From Protonemura montana (lineage: Eukaryota > Arthropoda > Insecta > Plecoptera > Nemouridae), in the NCBI GenBank assembly GCA_947568835.1, contig OX387604.1, positions 14,289,076 through 14,353,075 on the forward strand: a stretch of DNA of 64,000 bases, read 5' to 3'. Below, in pieces: positions 15,001 to 25,700 of this stretch. The position numbers were made by a program, and so were the translations under genes. Position 1 is the stretch's first letter. Every line of letters begins with the position of its first letter. The notes below the pieces were generated by a model, which did no database searches, was not told the origin of the DNA, and saw only the letters and a program-made list of their open reading frames with translations.

Positions 15001-18000
15001 TTTGCTACCCACTTGGCAAGTTCGTGCAGGTCTTCCTGTATGAGTTCACAGTCTTCGGTGCTGCTGATTGTACGATAGACTACGCAGTCATCTGCGAACA
15101 GTCGCAGCTTCGAGTGTTTGATGGATTCCGGGAGGTCGTTCACGAAGATCAGAAAGAGCAGTGGTCCCAGCACACTCCCCTGAACTACTCCGGACGTCAC
15201 AGGGATGGGGTCAGATATTGTTCCTTCAACTCTCACTTTTCGGCTTCTGTTGTTCAAAAACCTAGAAATCCACGTGACAATTTTCTCATTGATGTTTAGC
15301 CGGTATACCTTTCCTATGAGTAGGTCATGGGGCACCAGGTCGAAAGCTTTTGCGAGGTCGATATATACCGCGTCAACGTGCTATTTTTGGCCATCAGCTT
15401 CATGGTTGAGTTCTTGCGTAAGTCCTGCTAGGCTGGCCTCGCAGGAGTAGTGGGGCCTGAAGCCGTACCGATTTTTTGACAAGAATTTATCTTCCTCCAA
15501 GTGCTGCCTAATGTGGTTGTCCATTTTCTTCTCCAAGATTTTACAGGAGATGGATGTGAGACTTGTTGGTCTGTAGTTGCTTACCTCCTTTGTGTGAAGG
15601 AGCAACGATGGCCACTATACTCTTCTGAACACACCTTCAGACTACCTTGTCAAAACCCACCCCCTCAACTGTCTCCTTGGCCTGTACTTCTTTAAAGCTC
15701 CCCAAATGTGTCCTCTTCTTATCTCCAGCTTCTGCTGGGTATCTACCACAGCCTTCCTGTTGATTTTGGACACTTTTCCTACTTTTGCTTTCCAGTTCAA
15801 TGTAGTAGGCCTGAATTCCTTTTCCTAACTTACTTGGACTTGCTTCTAGGGCATCGCCATCTCGGCTCCCAACGATCGAGTTGATGTAAGCGCCGATGGT
15901 GCACTGACAGTGCATCAACAAGTGTATTGCTGGTGCAGTGTTAGCCCCTTTCAAAATTAAAAAATAAATAAATAATAATGTTATAGGTGTCTGATAGGTG
16001 GAGTCTTGCATGCATGGCAAGCAATGCAGTAAATTATCAGTGTAAATCAAGATAGAGCTTTTACAAGACTTGCTTACGAGAATCGAGTCTCGGTCTGTTG
16101 ACTGTATTTAGTGAAGTTGGTTGCTGGCTTCAATCTGTCGTTACAAAACTCAAAAGTAAAAAAAAAACTTGTTGTGTACCCGTAGGAAAATGTATTCTCC
16201 AAATCTTATATGAGAGATTGCTTACAGATAAGACAAGATTATTGCATTGTTCCAGTTCGAGATTAGGGCTACAACCCTGGTGCAGAGGATGCTGGCTGCC
16301 AAGAAGCACGCTACGACGTGCGCTGAAAGATGCTGGGAGGAATTATCGCGTCATTGCGTTAAACGCGCTGCTGGCGCTTTGAATTCGCTCTTGCCGCAGA
16401 ATTTACACCAGGCTGTTATCGATGTCAGTGCCCAAATCGCGTGTCGAAATTCACAACTAAAAGTTAAAGCATGGCTAGAGGATAACATGGTTGCAGGTAA
16501 GTGATAAGAGATATCAGGAGATTGATACTTCAGGTAACGAGAATGATGGATAGCTTTAAATTAGCAGTTAATATCAATGTTTAATCTATTTCTTGCTTCA
16601 CAATCGACAATCTAGGGCTAAGCGCCCTTGTTTCTCAATTTCTGCTGGCTTACGCTTTTCCATGTGAAATAATCTGTGCATACTTAAAGCTTTTGGTGGT
16701 TAGCGGGAATAGTTTCCCACAGTTAAAACTGCTGTGCAATGTTATTGAGATGCATATTTTCGACTCCAGGGTATCAGTTTATTTGAAATTTCTGCCCAAT
16801 ATTAATTTAAAAAAATATATTGAACCACGTTAACACTAGTAAAAGAATATTATTCACACCAAAAAAAAAATATGAAAGGGTCTAAGCAGGCAATCTTTGC
16901 TAGCCTTCTCAGTTTCATTACGACATAAATTTTTATTTTTCTTCTTTCAGTTCACATTAAAAGCTACTTCCACCATCAGATCCAAGTTGTACCTATTGCT
17001 GACTATTTCACTTTTTTATTTTGCAGGTACCTTTGAAAATGATTTGTTCATTGAAATCGAGCGAAGGCACCGTAAAGCATTGAAGGGGATGAGCAGTACA
17101 AAGCTGGGTCTAAAGACATCTCACACAGTCTTGCCGGGTTCAAGAAATTTGGATCACGATGAGAGCGCATGTACCCCTGCCATCTCCACTATGGAACTAA
17201 GGGTAAGTGTTTTCCTCTGAACGATCTTTCAACAACTTTCCTAAAACATTTCTGTCCTTGGAGAACTCCTTTATCATCAGGTGATTGTTCTCCATGAGAT
17301 AACTACAACACCACTGCTGTAAAAAAAGTCGAGGTGTCATTAACATGCTTGCCTTGGTCAACGGGCTTAGCTAGCTTTGAGCAACGGCACGTTCAGAAAG
17401 ATTATTCACACCGATAACTGTGCCTAAAGCTATGCTGATTTTGAAACAATTGTTGTTTACTCCTTGTATGCTTTGTGGCTTCAGTTAAAGATTAGATGCT
17501 CCATTAATTTACATAGGAAGGACAGGAACCTTACTTATGAAGATGGGCTTTATTGTTGCTGTCTTCTGGAGGCTTTGACCCCCAATCACTATATTTTCCC
17601 ATTCTCATTTATACAAAATTGGGTGTAATTACTAATTAGGCAAAACACTAGAGAACTAAAGATGCTGCAAGTACCTTTGATCTTATATGGATAAAAGTGG
17701 GATTCTAGGAAAAAGTGACTGATCACAGTCTGTACGAGGGGTCGTAGAATTAGCATCCTTAAAGTGCTAAGTACTAGTCCATGTATGAGTCATCTCTGCA
17801 CACACTTCTGTGCGTAGAGAAAAAAGTATGCTCTGACTGGACCTTGATCCATTTTTTTTCATCTAGGAACTTATACTATCCCTTCGTGCCGGGAAGTTGG
17901 TTGGTATGGACGTGATCCATTCCACTTTCTGCAACCTGCAGAGTGTGTGCCAGCGGAGGGAAGACCTGACACCTTCTGGAGAATCTGTACTCCACAACCT

Positions 18001-19911
18001 TCTGTTGGATGTTCTTTTCCAAGCAGGTCAGTCTCATCAAAGAGCTGCATGAGCTCTTCTAAAATAATTTCTGGAATCTGCCACGTTTCCCTGTCCATTT
18101 GCTGATTTCGTTGTAAGACTCGAGGACTCACCAAGATCTCTCCAAATAATGCCAGGGTGGTTCCACCTATCAATCTAGAGACTCATTCCCACCACATTTG
18201 ACATGCTTCACAAAGCATGACGCAGGCAGCACACAAAGCGCAAGCATAGCACACGGCAAAATTGATAAGTTCCATCTCCTTGTGTTTTGCACTTTTGTCA
18301 ATCAATCACAGATCAGTTTTGAAATAACTGAATCTGTTGAGCAGCTTTCTGTTTACCTATTCGACTGGTAAAGTAAGGTTGTGTTATTATTTTTATATTT
18401 ATTCTCATACTTCGACGAAGGACATTGACTCGTATAATCATGGTTATATGGTGCATGGCATTGTGTTGGGTGTTAAATGAATCACAATTCTTCAATTTTC
18501 GTAAATAGTTTATTTCTGTAATCATATTATATTTGTGTAATTTAAATGATATCTTTAAAGCTCTTTTCCTGATAATGACAATAGTAACCGACAACAGACA
18601 GCGACACTTGGCAAAAGCAAACAACCCAAGTGACAATCCCACTGTAGCACCAAAATTCTAGGAGGGCTATGTGTATGTTAATTTTGTGCTCTGGCAGATT
18701 GCTCCTCTTCAACCAATAGGAGGCTCTTGTTTCATTTCACTTGAGCGAGGCCTAGGCAATGGCCTCTCCAATGTTAGACCAGTTGAACATTTTGTCAATT
18801 TGCTGAAAGGTATGCTTGTGTCGTGAAGCGTCACTTGTGAAGGATTTGTCGGGAAGTAAAACAGTACCCTGAAAATTCAATTGAAAACAGCATTTGCTTG
18901 GTTGATATCACAAAAACTAACACCTCTCATAAACTTACAAGTGCTTTTTGTAGGGCCAGTGAAATGTAATATTTCGCTAAGCTCACTGCTCATCAATGAT
19001 TGATAACACATCATAGCATGCTAAAATTAGGCACATTTAGTATTGTACGGATATTTACGCTTTTTGGTTTTCAAATGCTTTCTGATTAGACAATCTCGAG
19101 TCTCAACATATCCTAAAATTTTTCTTCTTTGCAGTGCTGAGTCTGCCAGATTCGATGGCAGTTCTGATACCTATGGCAGCAAAGCTCTGGCAATTACCGG
19201 AACTGAAAGTGTCTGGAGTCGATGCAATCGGCTTGGTATCGCCAATGAGCCTGCGTTCTCTATCGAGACCCGAATTTTGCCCATCGCAGTGGAATGCTTA
19301 TAAAATGCTGTTGGATGCTGTTATCGCTCAAGATGAAAGTGCACCGTACAAATTGCATTTCTATTTAAGAACTGTGAAAAACAGTCTTATGCATAATTGG
19401 GTAGGTTTGTTTTCAATGCAATTTTTATTATAGATTAACAACTATTGCAGATTTTTTTTGTGTCCAGAATAATGGAATTACTGATGCTAGATGTAATTTA
19501 GCACACACAATATTAGAAAGAATTTTCTGTAGTAAGCTCGGTAGTAATCGTTGTCTGTCATATATTTTACCTATGGCTAGAGATGCTCGTATTTTAATAA
19601 ATGCCTCGGCAATTACACTGTTTCCTAAACAGTTTCCTTCGCAATAACAATATGACTGCAAAAGTCAACTCAGAGTATTCTTCAGAGTTAGGTTCTTGTG
19701 GTATACTGTATACTGTATTACTGTATTATTTAAAGGTTTGGTCAAACTTGTCTCCAAAATTACTTTTTCATGACAACTTCGTGATTCCATAGATTTAAAA
19801 CTTGCAATGAGACGTTTGAATTTAACACGTCATATTTTTTCCTGATTTTTTTATTTTTTTTTCCAGCAGTTGAAACCAGAAATCTTAGATGTTTTGAAAC
19901 AGTTTTGGTAA
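41..19911 (+). CDS. CDAN1: codanin-1 (CDAN1), 5'-truncated by window edge
   Basis: Codanin-1 binds the histone chaperone ASF1 and the nuclease-like partner CDIN1; human mutations cause congenital dyserythropoietic anaemia I. Exons: 41-123, 1282-1572, 1711-1947, 2254-2532, 3178-3865, 4153-4299, 4397-4526, 5150-5322, 7407-7590, 7827-8155, 9879-10031, 16256-16496, 17027-17202, 17867-18026, 19135-19400, 19867-19911 (stop TAA). Every junction is GT-AG and phases add to 1193 codons plus stop; human codanin-1 is about 1227 aa. Recognisable blocks: [12 protein letters not shown] (exon 41), the ASF1-binding B-domain-like RRINPTR (exon 2254), [19 protein letters not shown] (exon 3178), [18 protein letters not shown] (exon 5150), [14 protein letters not shown] (exon 7407) and [12 protein letters not shown] (exon 9879). 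The start codon lies before the window. The intron after 10031 is swollen by nested retroelements. The family call is from remembered similarity, not a search. Confidence 0.93.
5323..7406 (+). other. codanin-1 intron, with a GC-rich patch
   Basis: No coding exon is needed here, because the flanking exons join in phase 0. Around 5800-6120 the base composition becomes clearly more GC-rich, with several short inverted words (for example AGCAC/GTGCT), unlike the AT-rich surroundings. This may be an old insertion, but no termini were found. The rest shows nothing recognisable. Confidence 0.5.
8156..9878 (+). other. codanin-1 intron, no feature seen
   Basis: The exon ending in CAG at 8155 joins the exon starting at 9879 in phase 0. 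Between them are only AT-rich sequence, short A and T runs, and a small local repeat of CAGCYACTTCAAT near 9738-9768. No ORF with family resemblance on either strand. Confidence 0.5.
10320..10735 (-). mobile_element. LINE 3' part (left piece of a split non-LTR element)
   Basis: Read on the minus strand, this encodes the C-terminal part of a non-LTR reverse transcriptase: words such as [18 protein letters not shown] and [12 protein letters not shown] are typical of the region after the catalytic domain in CR1/Jockey-like LINEs. The LINE 3' end lies at the left, where an AATAAATAATAAT-type microsatellite (about 10315-10345 on the plus strand) forms the tail. The reading frame is broken by indels, so it is a dead copy. 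It continues at 14996 on the other side of the LTR element: removing that element and one target copy rejoins the frame across the junction. Confidence 0.85.
10736..10939 (+). repeat. 5' LTR
   Basis: 204 bp, begins TGTGGCGACT and ends CGTTACA. It contains an AATAAA at 10898-10903 about 35 bp before its end, the likely polyadenylation signal of the element. Identical by eye to the 3' LTR at 14792-14995. Confidence 0.95.
10941..10961 (+). promoter_or_regulatory. primer binding site complementary to tRNA-Trp
   Basis: Starting one base after the 5' LTR, 21 bases are complementary to the 3' end of eukaryotic tRNA-Trp including its CCA (reverse complement begins CAAATCACGTCGGGGTC). Minus-strand DNA synthesis of the element should start here. 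The tRNA match is from memory of the conserved animal tRNA-Trp sequence. Confidence 0.9.
10975..11715 (+). CDS. gag: gag of the LTR retrotransposon
   Basis: 247 codons from the ATG at 10975; the frame is also open upstream to 10954. An N-terminal capsid-like region includes the [18 protein letters not shown] block, common in arthropod Ty3/gypsy Gag. Near the C-terminus (about 11620-11680) CWYHHKFG...C...C gives a C-H-C-C zinc-binding spacing instead of the usual CCHC knuckle, a CsRn1-clade feature. The stop TAG at 11713-11715 overlaps pol, and a slippery site precedes it, so Gag is the default product and Gag-Pol the minor one. Confidence 0.9.
   Translation: MATNESASVDRISCKIPSFWIEDPTLWFAQIESQFKLSGITSDSTKFCQVASALEHRYATAVRDIIVSPPETGKYERLKSELIRRFSKSSEVQIKRLLQHEELGDRKPSELLLQLRSLADKEVTDKVLRILWLERLPIRMRDVLSASPPDDLDALSEIADRIHEDASCPMRIAVVNDDNQLRMQVEELSRQIEALSGKRPSNRVRLPANPRSLTDGMCWYHHKFGARAKMCRQPCSFDGKNSKDSQ
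11688..14762 (+). CDS. pol: pol: protease, reverse transcriptase, RNase H, integrase
   Basis: An open frame of 1024 codons that begins without its own start in the -1 frame relative to gag, consistent with expression by frameshift. Domains in order: aspartic protease with DTGSD near 11790; reverse transcriptase with YIDD at about 12684-12695 and the [11 protein letters not shown] block; RNase H around 13140-13420; integrase with an HHCC zinc finger (about 13710-13830) and a DDE triad, first D in HVDLVGP near 13905, second in TSDQG near 14080, E in MVERFHR near 14190. The C-terminal tail ends in TAA at 14760-14762, just before the polypurine tract. No stop or frameshift breaks it, so it looks capable of function. 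Codon use is less AT-rich than in the host exons. Confidence 0.95.
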   Translation, partial: RKKLEGQSVAATDGCPNSRRLFVTDITTRQQFLVDTGSDLCVYPRKMIKGTRERSTYELFAANGSTISTFGAFSLNLNLGFKRNFSWSFVVADVSKPIIGVDFLSFYSLMVDIRNHRLIDSLTSFAIAGKLINDTQQHVKAVNGHSPYHAILAEFPDITRPAGISRKTKHETLHHIHTTAGHPVSCKPRRLAPDRLQIAKAEFNTMLKTGIARRSSSNWSAALHLVPKKDNQWRPCGDYRALNSRTIPDRYPVPHIQDFAQALTGKTVFSTVDLVRAYNQIPVAPEDIAKTAITTPFGLFEFPFMSFGLRNAAQTFQRFIDKALRDLDFAYAYIDDILIASSSQTEHEQHLRLLFARLSEYGVLINFSKCVFGASEVKFLGHTVNADGTRPLDDKVEAIVSFSPPSNVKQLRQFLGMLNFYRRHLPSAARLQAALNNLLVGADKSGKTPIVWTPELLRSFEGCKRSLSQATLLTHPNPNAELAIVADASDICIGAALQQRTNTGWQPLAFFSRKLNGAQRNYGAYDRELLAIYEAIRYFRHMVEARILTIYTDHKPLTFAFQQKSDKCSPRQFRYLDYIGQFSTDIRHIPGKENVVADVLSRVEAISAPVSFETIAQAQKDDDELRAFLQSNTSLHIQSRRLEDANLTIYCDTSTLVERPFVPNALRKKVFDSLHSLSHPGVAASVRLVSRSFVWPSIKKDCKEWTRACQACQRSKINRHVSAPVEQFDAPDSRFEHVHVDLVGPLPESAGFRYLLTCVDRFTRWPEAIPIADITADTVASAFVTGWVSRFGTPLRITSDQGRQFESALFRSLNHLLGTALIRTCAFHPAANGMVERFHRQLKAALKCHEDERWTDSLPWVMLGIRSAWKEDIKATPAELEYGTTVRLPGECLSSSTITPVSTSEYVDRLRQHLQRLRPVQPVHHGQRKVFVFKDLSTCSHVFVRHDAVRAPLQQPYDGPFEVIERREKNFTIQRSGKKVVVSIDRLKPAFILGDADQATSDIATPPITTRAGRRVSVPVRFLS
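11691..11697 (+). promoter_or_regulatory. -1 frameshift slippery heptamer A AAA AAC
   Basis: In the gag frame the codons read GGA AAA AAC, giving the classic X XXY YYZ heptamer in the right phase. A slip of one base back puts ribosomes into the pol frame, which opens at 11688. It lies inside the 28 bp gag/pol overlap, 16 bases before the gag stop. Confidence 0.85.
14781..14791 (+). promoter_or_regulatory. polypurine tract
   Basis: A purine-rich run GTGGGGGGGTA directly before the 3' LTR, the expected primer site for plus-strand synthesis of the element. Confidence 0.75.
14792..14995 (+). repeat. 3' LTR
   Basis: 204 bp, same length and same bases as the 5' LTR, with AATAAA at 14954-14959. 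Followed by the second copy of the TGTT target duplication. Confidence 0.95.
14996..15660 (-). mobile_element. LINE reverse transcriptase fragment (right piece)
   Basis: Minus-strand continuation of the LINE at 10320-10735. From high to low coordinates it encodes RT motifs in the right order: [36 protein letters not shown], then [20 protein letters not shown], and the catalytic FADD (about 15080-15110). The frame shifts near 15380 and 15600, so the enzyme is broken. The endonuclease part is missing or unrecognisable above about 15660. Confidence 0.85.
15661..16255 (+). other. end of codanin-1 intron, possible further LINE remains
   Basis: A minus-strand open stretch (15637-16050) follows the LINE on its upstream side. 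It has no motif I recognise; it may be decayed LINE sequence or chance. The polypyrimidine tract and TCCAG acceptor for the next codanin-1 exon end at 16255. Confidence 0.35.
18385..18640 (-). repeat. possible second LINE 3' tail
   Basis: On the minus strand this stretch ends with AGTATGAGAATAAATA followed by an AT microsatellite, the same tail words as the LINE ending near 10345. Upstream of the tail the sequences differ, so it may be a related family or a chance likeness. Confidence 0.3.
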
Positions 19912-21358
19912 GAAATGGCTCTTTGATACGTCCAAGCGCAGTCTTGCAAATCGGCAACCAGTGAGAAATGGATCCCGGGTTAATTTTGGGAAGTTCCTTT
20001 TATTCTATGTAGTGCTGCTACATAACTATATATTTATATGGGTGTGCAAATCCTTGGGTTTTCCAAAGGATGGTATCTGGACCATTTATTTTTGGAATTC
20101 TCTTTTCTTTTCAAATATTTTTATAAGACTTCATATTTTTGAAAATGGATTATTGATTCTTTGTTTCCAATAGCATGTTCTCATATAATATTTGTAGATA
20201 GCTATCACCAAATCAAAGTTGAAGTGGTTAAGTTACCGGTATTATTGTCACCAAATTGGTTAGGTTTAAATTACCAGTAACATTTGATTATTTTTTTTAT
20301 GCATGTTCTGAAATCAGGTGACCCAAATTCCATTTGTATTTGGCTCATTTGCTTTGCTTTATTTGGCTTGATTGACCTGTTGATGACAAAGACCAATAGA
20401 CAGATATTCCTTAGAATTTGATTGCCTCCAGCCCCACCCCTTACTGATGACCTATTTATTAAGTAATACCTTGACAGAAGCCTGTCTGGAGGTAAGCTTG
20501 TAAATTTGACCTTAAAGAGGTAATTCTGAGTTAACAAAACTGGAAAAGAGACTGATGTCCAAAGATGTCACTTTCCTTCCTTACAAATACAACGCAGAAA
20601 CGTGAACGTCGTTCGCACGTAGAGTTCATTCTTCATCCTATTTTAGCTTCAAACTACTGGCAGTTACATAAAATATTCAAATATTATTTCGGTTCCGTCA
20701 GTATTTATTTCATCCCTTGTCTAAATAAAGTATTTTTCCATTTTTAAAAACATTTCCCAGAAAAACCAAATGTTACTGGCAATACAATTACTAACTTAAT
20801 TTGGAATCTAGCTAAGCTAAACATGTTAGCTTTTAGTATACTTTTATTCTCATGACTGCAACACTGACTTCTTATTTCCCACATTGTATTAGATATTTAA
20901 TGATGGCTTTCAGCAAGACATGTGAGAGATAAATTGAATCATTGAAAATCTCATGCCAAGTTTGGCTGTTTTAATCTGGGGAATGTGTGCATTGAGAGCG
21001 CTGCAAGCCAGCGTCTATTGGAGTAATGCTCCGCCGTTGACGGACTGAGCTGAGCTTTACCTGAAACCCAGGGATGTGATTCAAGTTGCCTCAATTTAGC
21101 GCCTATGGTGACACGAGCCAAGCGCTTGCCCACTGCATGCCATAACTATTTGATATTATAAATTGCCATAATACCACATGACATTATAATTTTGAACTAG
21201 TTTTTATTTTTACTACTAAAAGTTACAATTTGCACACCCTTTTATCATTCACTTCATGACAGAATTGTTAACGAAAAAATGTTTTTGTACATCTTTATTG
21301 ACAATAAAGTATCACAATCATGTGTTGAGTCTAAATTAGCATGAGTTCAGACACCTAG
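19912..21358. other. intergenic space between convergent codanin-1 and HINT genes
   Basis: Holds the codanin-1 3'UTR and the end of HINT. A plausible codanin-1 polyadenylation signal AATAAA is at 20724-20729. On the minus strand AATAAA (plus TTTATT, 21294-21299) lies 60 bases after the HINT stop. No ORF with recognisable content. Confidence 0.5.
21294..21299 (-). terminator. HINT polyadenylation signal AATAAA
   Basis: Minus-strand AATAAA about 60 bases downstream of the HINT stop codon, at a normal distance for a short 3'UTR. Confidence 0.7.
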
Positions 21359-22295
<937 letters not shown>

Positions 22296-22301
22296 GTTCA
22301 T

Positions 22302-22774
22302 AAATAAATTCGAAGTGTAATACACCCTTGAAATTTGTCTCACAAGATACCAAAGGTATGCGCGCGATAAAGAAAGCAGAATTGAGAAGTTGTTCTCATC
22401 TTCATCAATCTCCAGGGCTACCAAAAGTTTAATTCCTATTCTATGTAATTTTTTGGATTCAATAGCCAACATAATTAATTTACACATAACATACAGGTCT
22501 CATCTGTAGTGAATATAATTTCTTCTCTAGATAAAATCGCTGAGTTTTTAGATTCAGAGTATCGAGAATATAAGTGCTTATTTGAGATATGTGCATTTAA
22601 ATGTGTTTTTTTTTTTATGTTGGTGTCTTGACTTGAATAGTTTGCGACAATCCCCCTAGTTCAAACTTAGTGGACTGTGTTGCTCAGGCTGCTTCTCTGA
22701 GAGTGTGTCCGTTGACGGTCCTTTTAAAGAAGTCGCACTAAATTTTTGTTTTTAGAAATCAACGGACGGTAAAA
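22302..22774. promoter_or_regulatory. putative bidirectional promoter, HINT2-like / SLC25A20
   Basis: Only about 470 bp separates the start codons of two divergent genes, both for mitochondrial proteins. It is AT-rich with no clear TATA box. A TTTTTAG at 22747-22753 just before the carrier start could be an acceptor of a 5'UTR intron. Shared promoter use is inference from spacing. Confidence 0.5.
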
Positions 22775-25700
22775 ATGTCTGGTAAAGAAACTTCTGAGAA
22801 ACAGGCAGTTAGTCCTTTAAAATATTTCCTCTCTGGAGGTTTTGGTGGTATATGTACCGTCATATCGGGGCACCCTTTAGACACTATCAAGGTAAGCTCT
22901 TCCACAAACGTATAACATAATTGATAACAATCTTTGGAAGATGAGTCAGCTTTTAATTTGAACTAATTATACTTTCTTCCAATTCCATCCAATAAGTATT
23001 ATCAGCATACAATGATTAGTAATTTTCCTTTTTGTAGGTTAGACTTCAAACTATGCCAAAAGTTTCTCCGGGGCAGGCACCATTATACTCCGGAACCTGG
23101 GATTGTGCGACCAAGACGGTGCAAAAAGAAGGCTTTAAAGGGTTGTATAAGGGTAAGATGAAATATATTTTCATAAACTTTCATACATCTGTTTGGGATG
23201 ATGAGATTTAGCGAGATTTGTTTGATAATTAGGATCTTTATCCGAGCAGTTTTAATGATATCAATTGTGTCGGCCTAGGGTTATAACCTACCTCCCTTAA
23301 GGAGACCTTGTAGATGTTTTTTTATTGCGTAATTGCACATGCCGTTAACTTGGTCCTTTAAGACATTTTTTTTCTATTTGGTTCCTTTTTCCAAATAAAT
23401 ACGGATTGCCATTTCAGTACTGTTTCATACAAAAAAAAAAAAAAAAAAAAAGAATGCAGAAATTAAATTATGATAACTTTGGTTTTATTTACTCACAATG
23501 AGTGTTGAAACTTTTCACATAATTTAGGACACTCAATACCGAATTGATTTCCTTACTGTACATGGGTTGAAAACCCAACAAGAAAATCTAATCTATTTAT
23601 AATATCATAACCAATGTCATAGTTGATAGCCGGATGTTTTTTATTTGTTGCAGGCATGGCAGCACCATTGACTGGAGTAGCGCCCATATTTGCTTTAAGT
23701 TTCTTTGGTTTTGGTGTTGGAAAACGTCTTCAGCAGAAAAATAATGAACCATTAACTATGCCTCAGCTATTTGCTGCAGGATCTTTTTCTGGAATCTTTA
23801 CCACAACTATTATGGCCCCTGGAGAGCGGATCAAGTGTCTTTTACAGGTAGGTGTCGGACAATGTCAAATTGAGCTTAATTACGTAGGCCCAGAGATCGT
23901 AAGACTGATGCCATTAAACCAGTGCCACGGGGTCCAATACGTAAACAGTGAGTTGTTAAACTCCAAGAATGAATAAGACTGGCATCATTTTCTGGTGTGG
24001 GTCTTTTTTCCTCAGTGCACCTCTATTGTAACCTGTCATGACAACTCATAGCATGTCATAAACAAATCATGGTCTACAGCTGATCGTTAGCTTCATTTTT
24101 TTTTTTTTTTTTAGGTGATTATCAGTGATTTGTTAGCAAAAAGAAACACCCACTAGTTACTTCCTTTTTTGTTTGTTTGTTGAGAGCCAATCAGGCTGTG
24201 TAAGAGTCTGCCAATGTGCTTTTTTGGAATTGGCTCATTGGCAATCAAGCCAGGGATGAAATACATCCCATTCCTTGTCTCCCGATCTAATTGCTATTTC
24301 TGTAGAGTTTTGTAAAGGAATTGGAGTCTAAAACAAAATTAGCGTAAAAACTGCTGTTTTTATTATTAATGGGCAAATATCTAAATGAGACACAATGCGA
24401 CACATATTTTCGGTTAATTCATATTTGAATTTTGGGTATTGGTTTTTTAAACATTCACACTTGATTTTGCCATTTTGATATTTGAGAAAACAAATAGTTG
24501 ATAAGTTCCTCCTATTATTTGTGATTGTGGTATTTTGCTCCATCAATTAATAGGGGGCAAAAAGAAATGTTTCAAGTTTGCTGCATGAAAGGCAGCTGAG
24601 GGACACATTTTAGGAGCCCAGCGTGCAAACTATTCAACACATGAGCGATAAATCAAAAATTTGATGGATTATTCAAAACTTTCAGAAGCTATTCGAGAGA
24701 AAACACATTTTTCCATTCAAGTGAAATATTTTAGGTTCTTCACAGTCCTATTAAATATTCTATTTGAGCTCCAAAAAAAAATAATAAAAAATGCTCACCT
24801 CTAGTTTTCATTTCATGATTAATCTGGGCAATGTGCTTCTATTAGTATAATAGGGATTTTATTGAGTAATTTTTTCCAATGCCAGTGAGATAAATGAATT
24901 AATTGTGTCTATTATTTAGGTTCAACAAGGTGGCACAGCACCCTTGAAGTACAGTGGACCCAAAGATGTTGTGAAGCAACTCTACAAGGAAGGTGGAATC
25001 CGGAGCATCTACAAGGGGACCATGGCCACACTGCTCAGAGGTAGCCCATTCTTCATGCACTTCAAACTCATTTTGAGCAATTTAGAAATTTTTGTTTGCT
25101 GTAGCAAATCAGTTTTTCTCACACTCTCTAGGGTCTTATGTTCTAAAAGTGCTCGTTTTGTTAGTTATCTCTGTCCAGTTAGTGTCAGATTCCCTCTCTT
25201 CCATAAGCATGATTTGAGTTAGGAATTTTTGTGATATTGTTTACTCTTATCTGAATGTGTCCAAACATAACCATATGAACCACATTCATTCAATTTGTCT
25301 CAATGTCAAATCAATTGATCTAATTTAAATTAGTGTTTAACAACGAAGGGTTATGATTGTAGGTACAACTGGCAGTAAAAATATGAGCCTGTTTTTATCC
25401 GTTTGGTTATATTTTATTGATCTGCAAACAACAAATTTTACATGAACTTTGAAAATTGCAAAGAGAGCAGACTCATTACACGTAAAAACTCCTACTGCGG
25501 TTCACCATAATTTTCTTCAAGAGCTATTATCCATTGGTAGAGTGTGGTGTAGAGTTTGGGTATCCTCACATCGATCTCAACATCGTCTATTTTTTTTATC
25601 AATTACGAGTGTACGCTATAGTCATTATCTTACCTGGATTCCTTTCATCAAAGAATAAGAATAAAAATATAAGCAATTGTACTAAAAGTTCCGCTATCTT

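Noticed and set aside
15637-16050. 137-codon minus-strand ORF upstream of the LINE RT fragment
   Set aside because: No recognisable domain. It runs through a low-complexity AAATAAATAAATAA stretch, and is more likely intron or decayed LINE than a gene.
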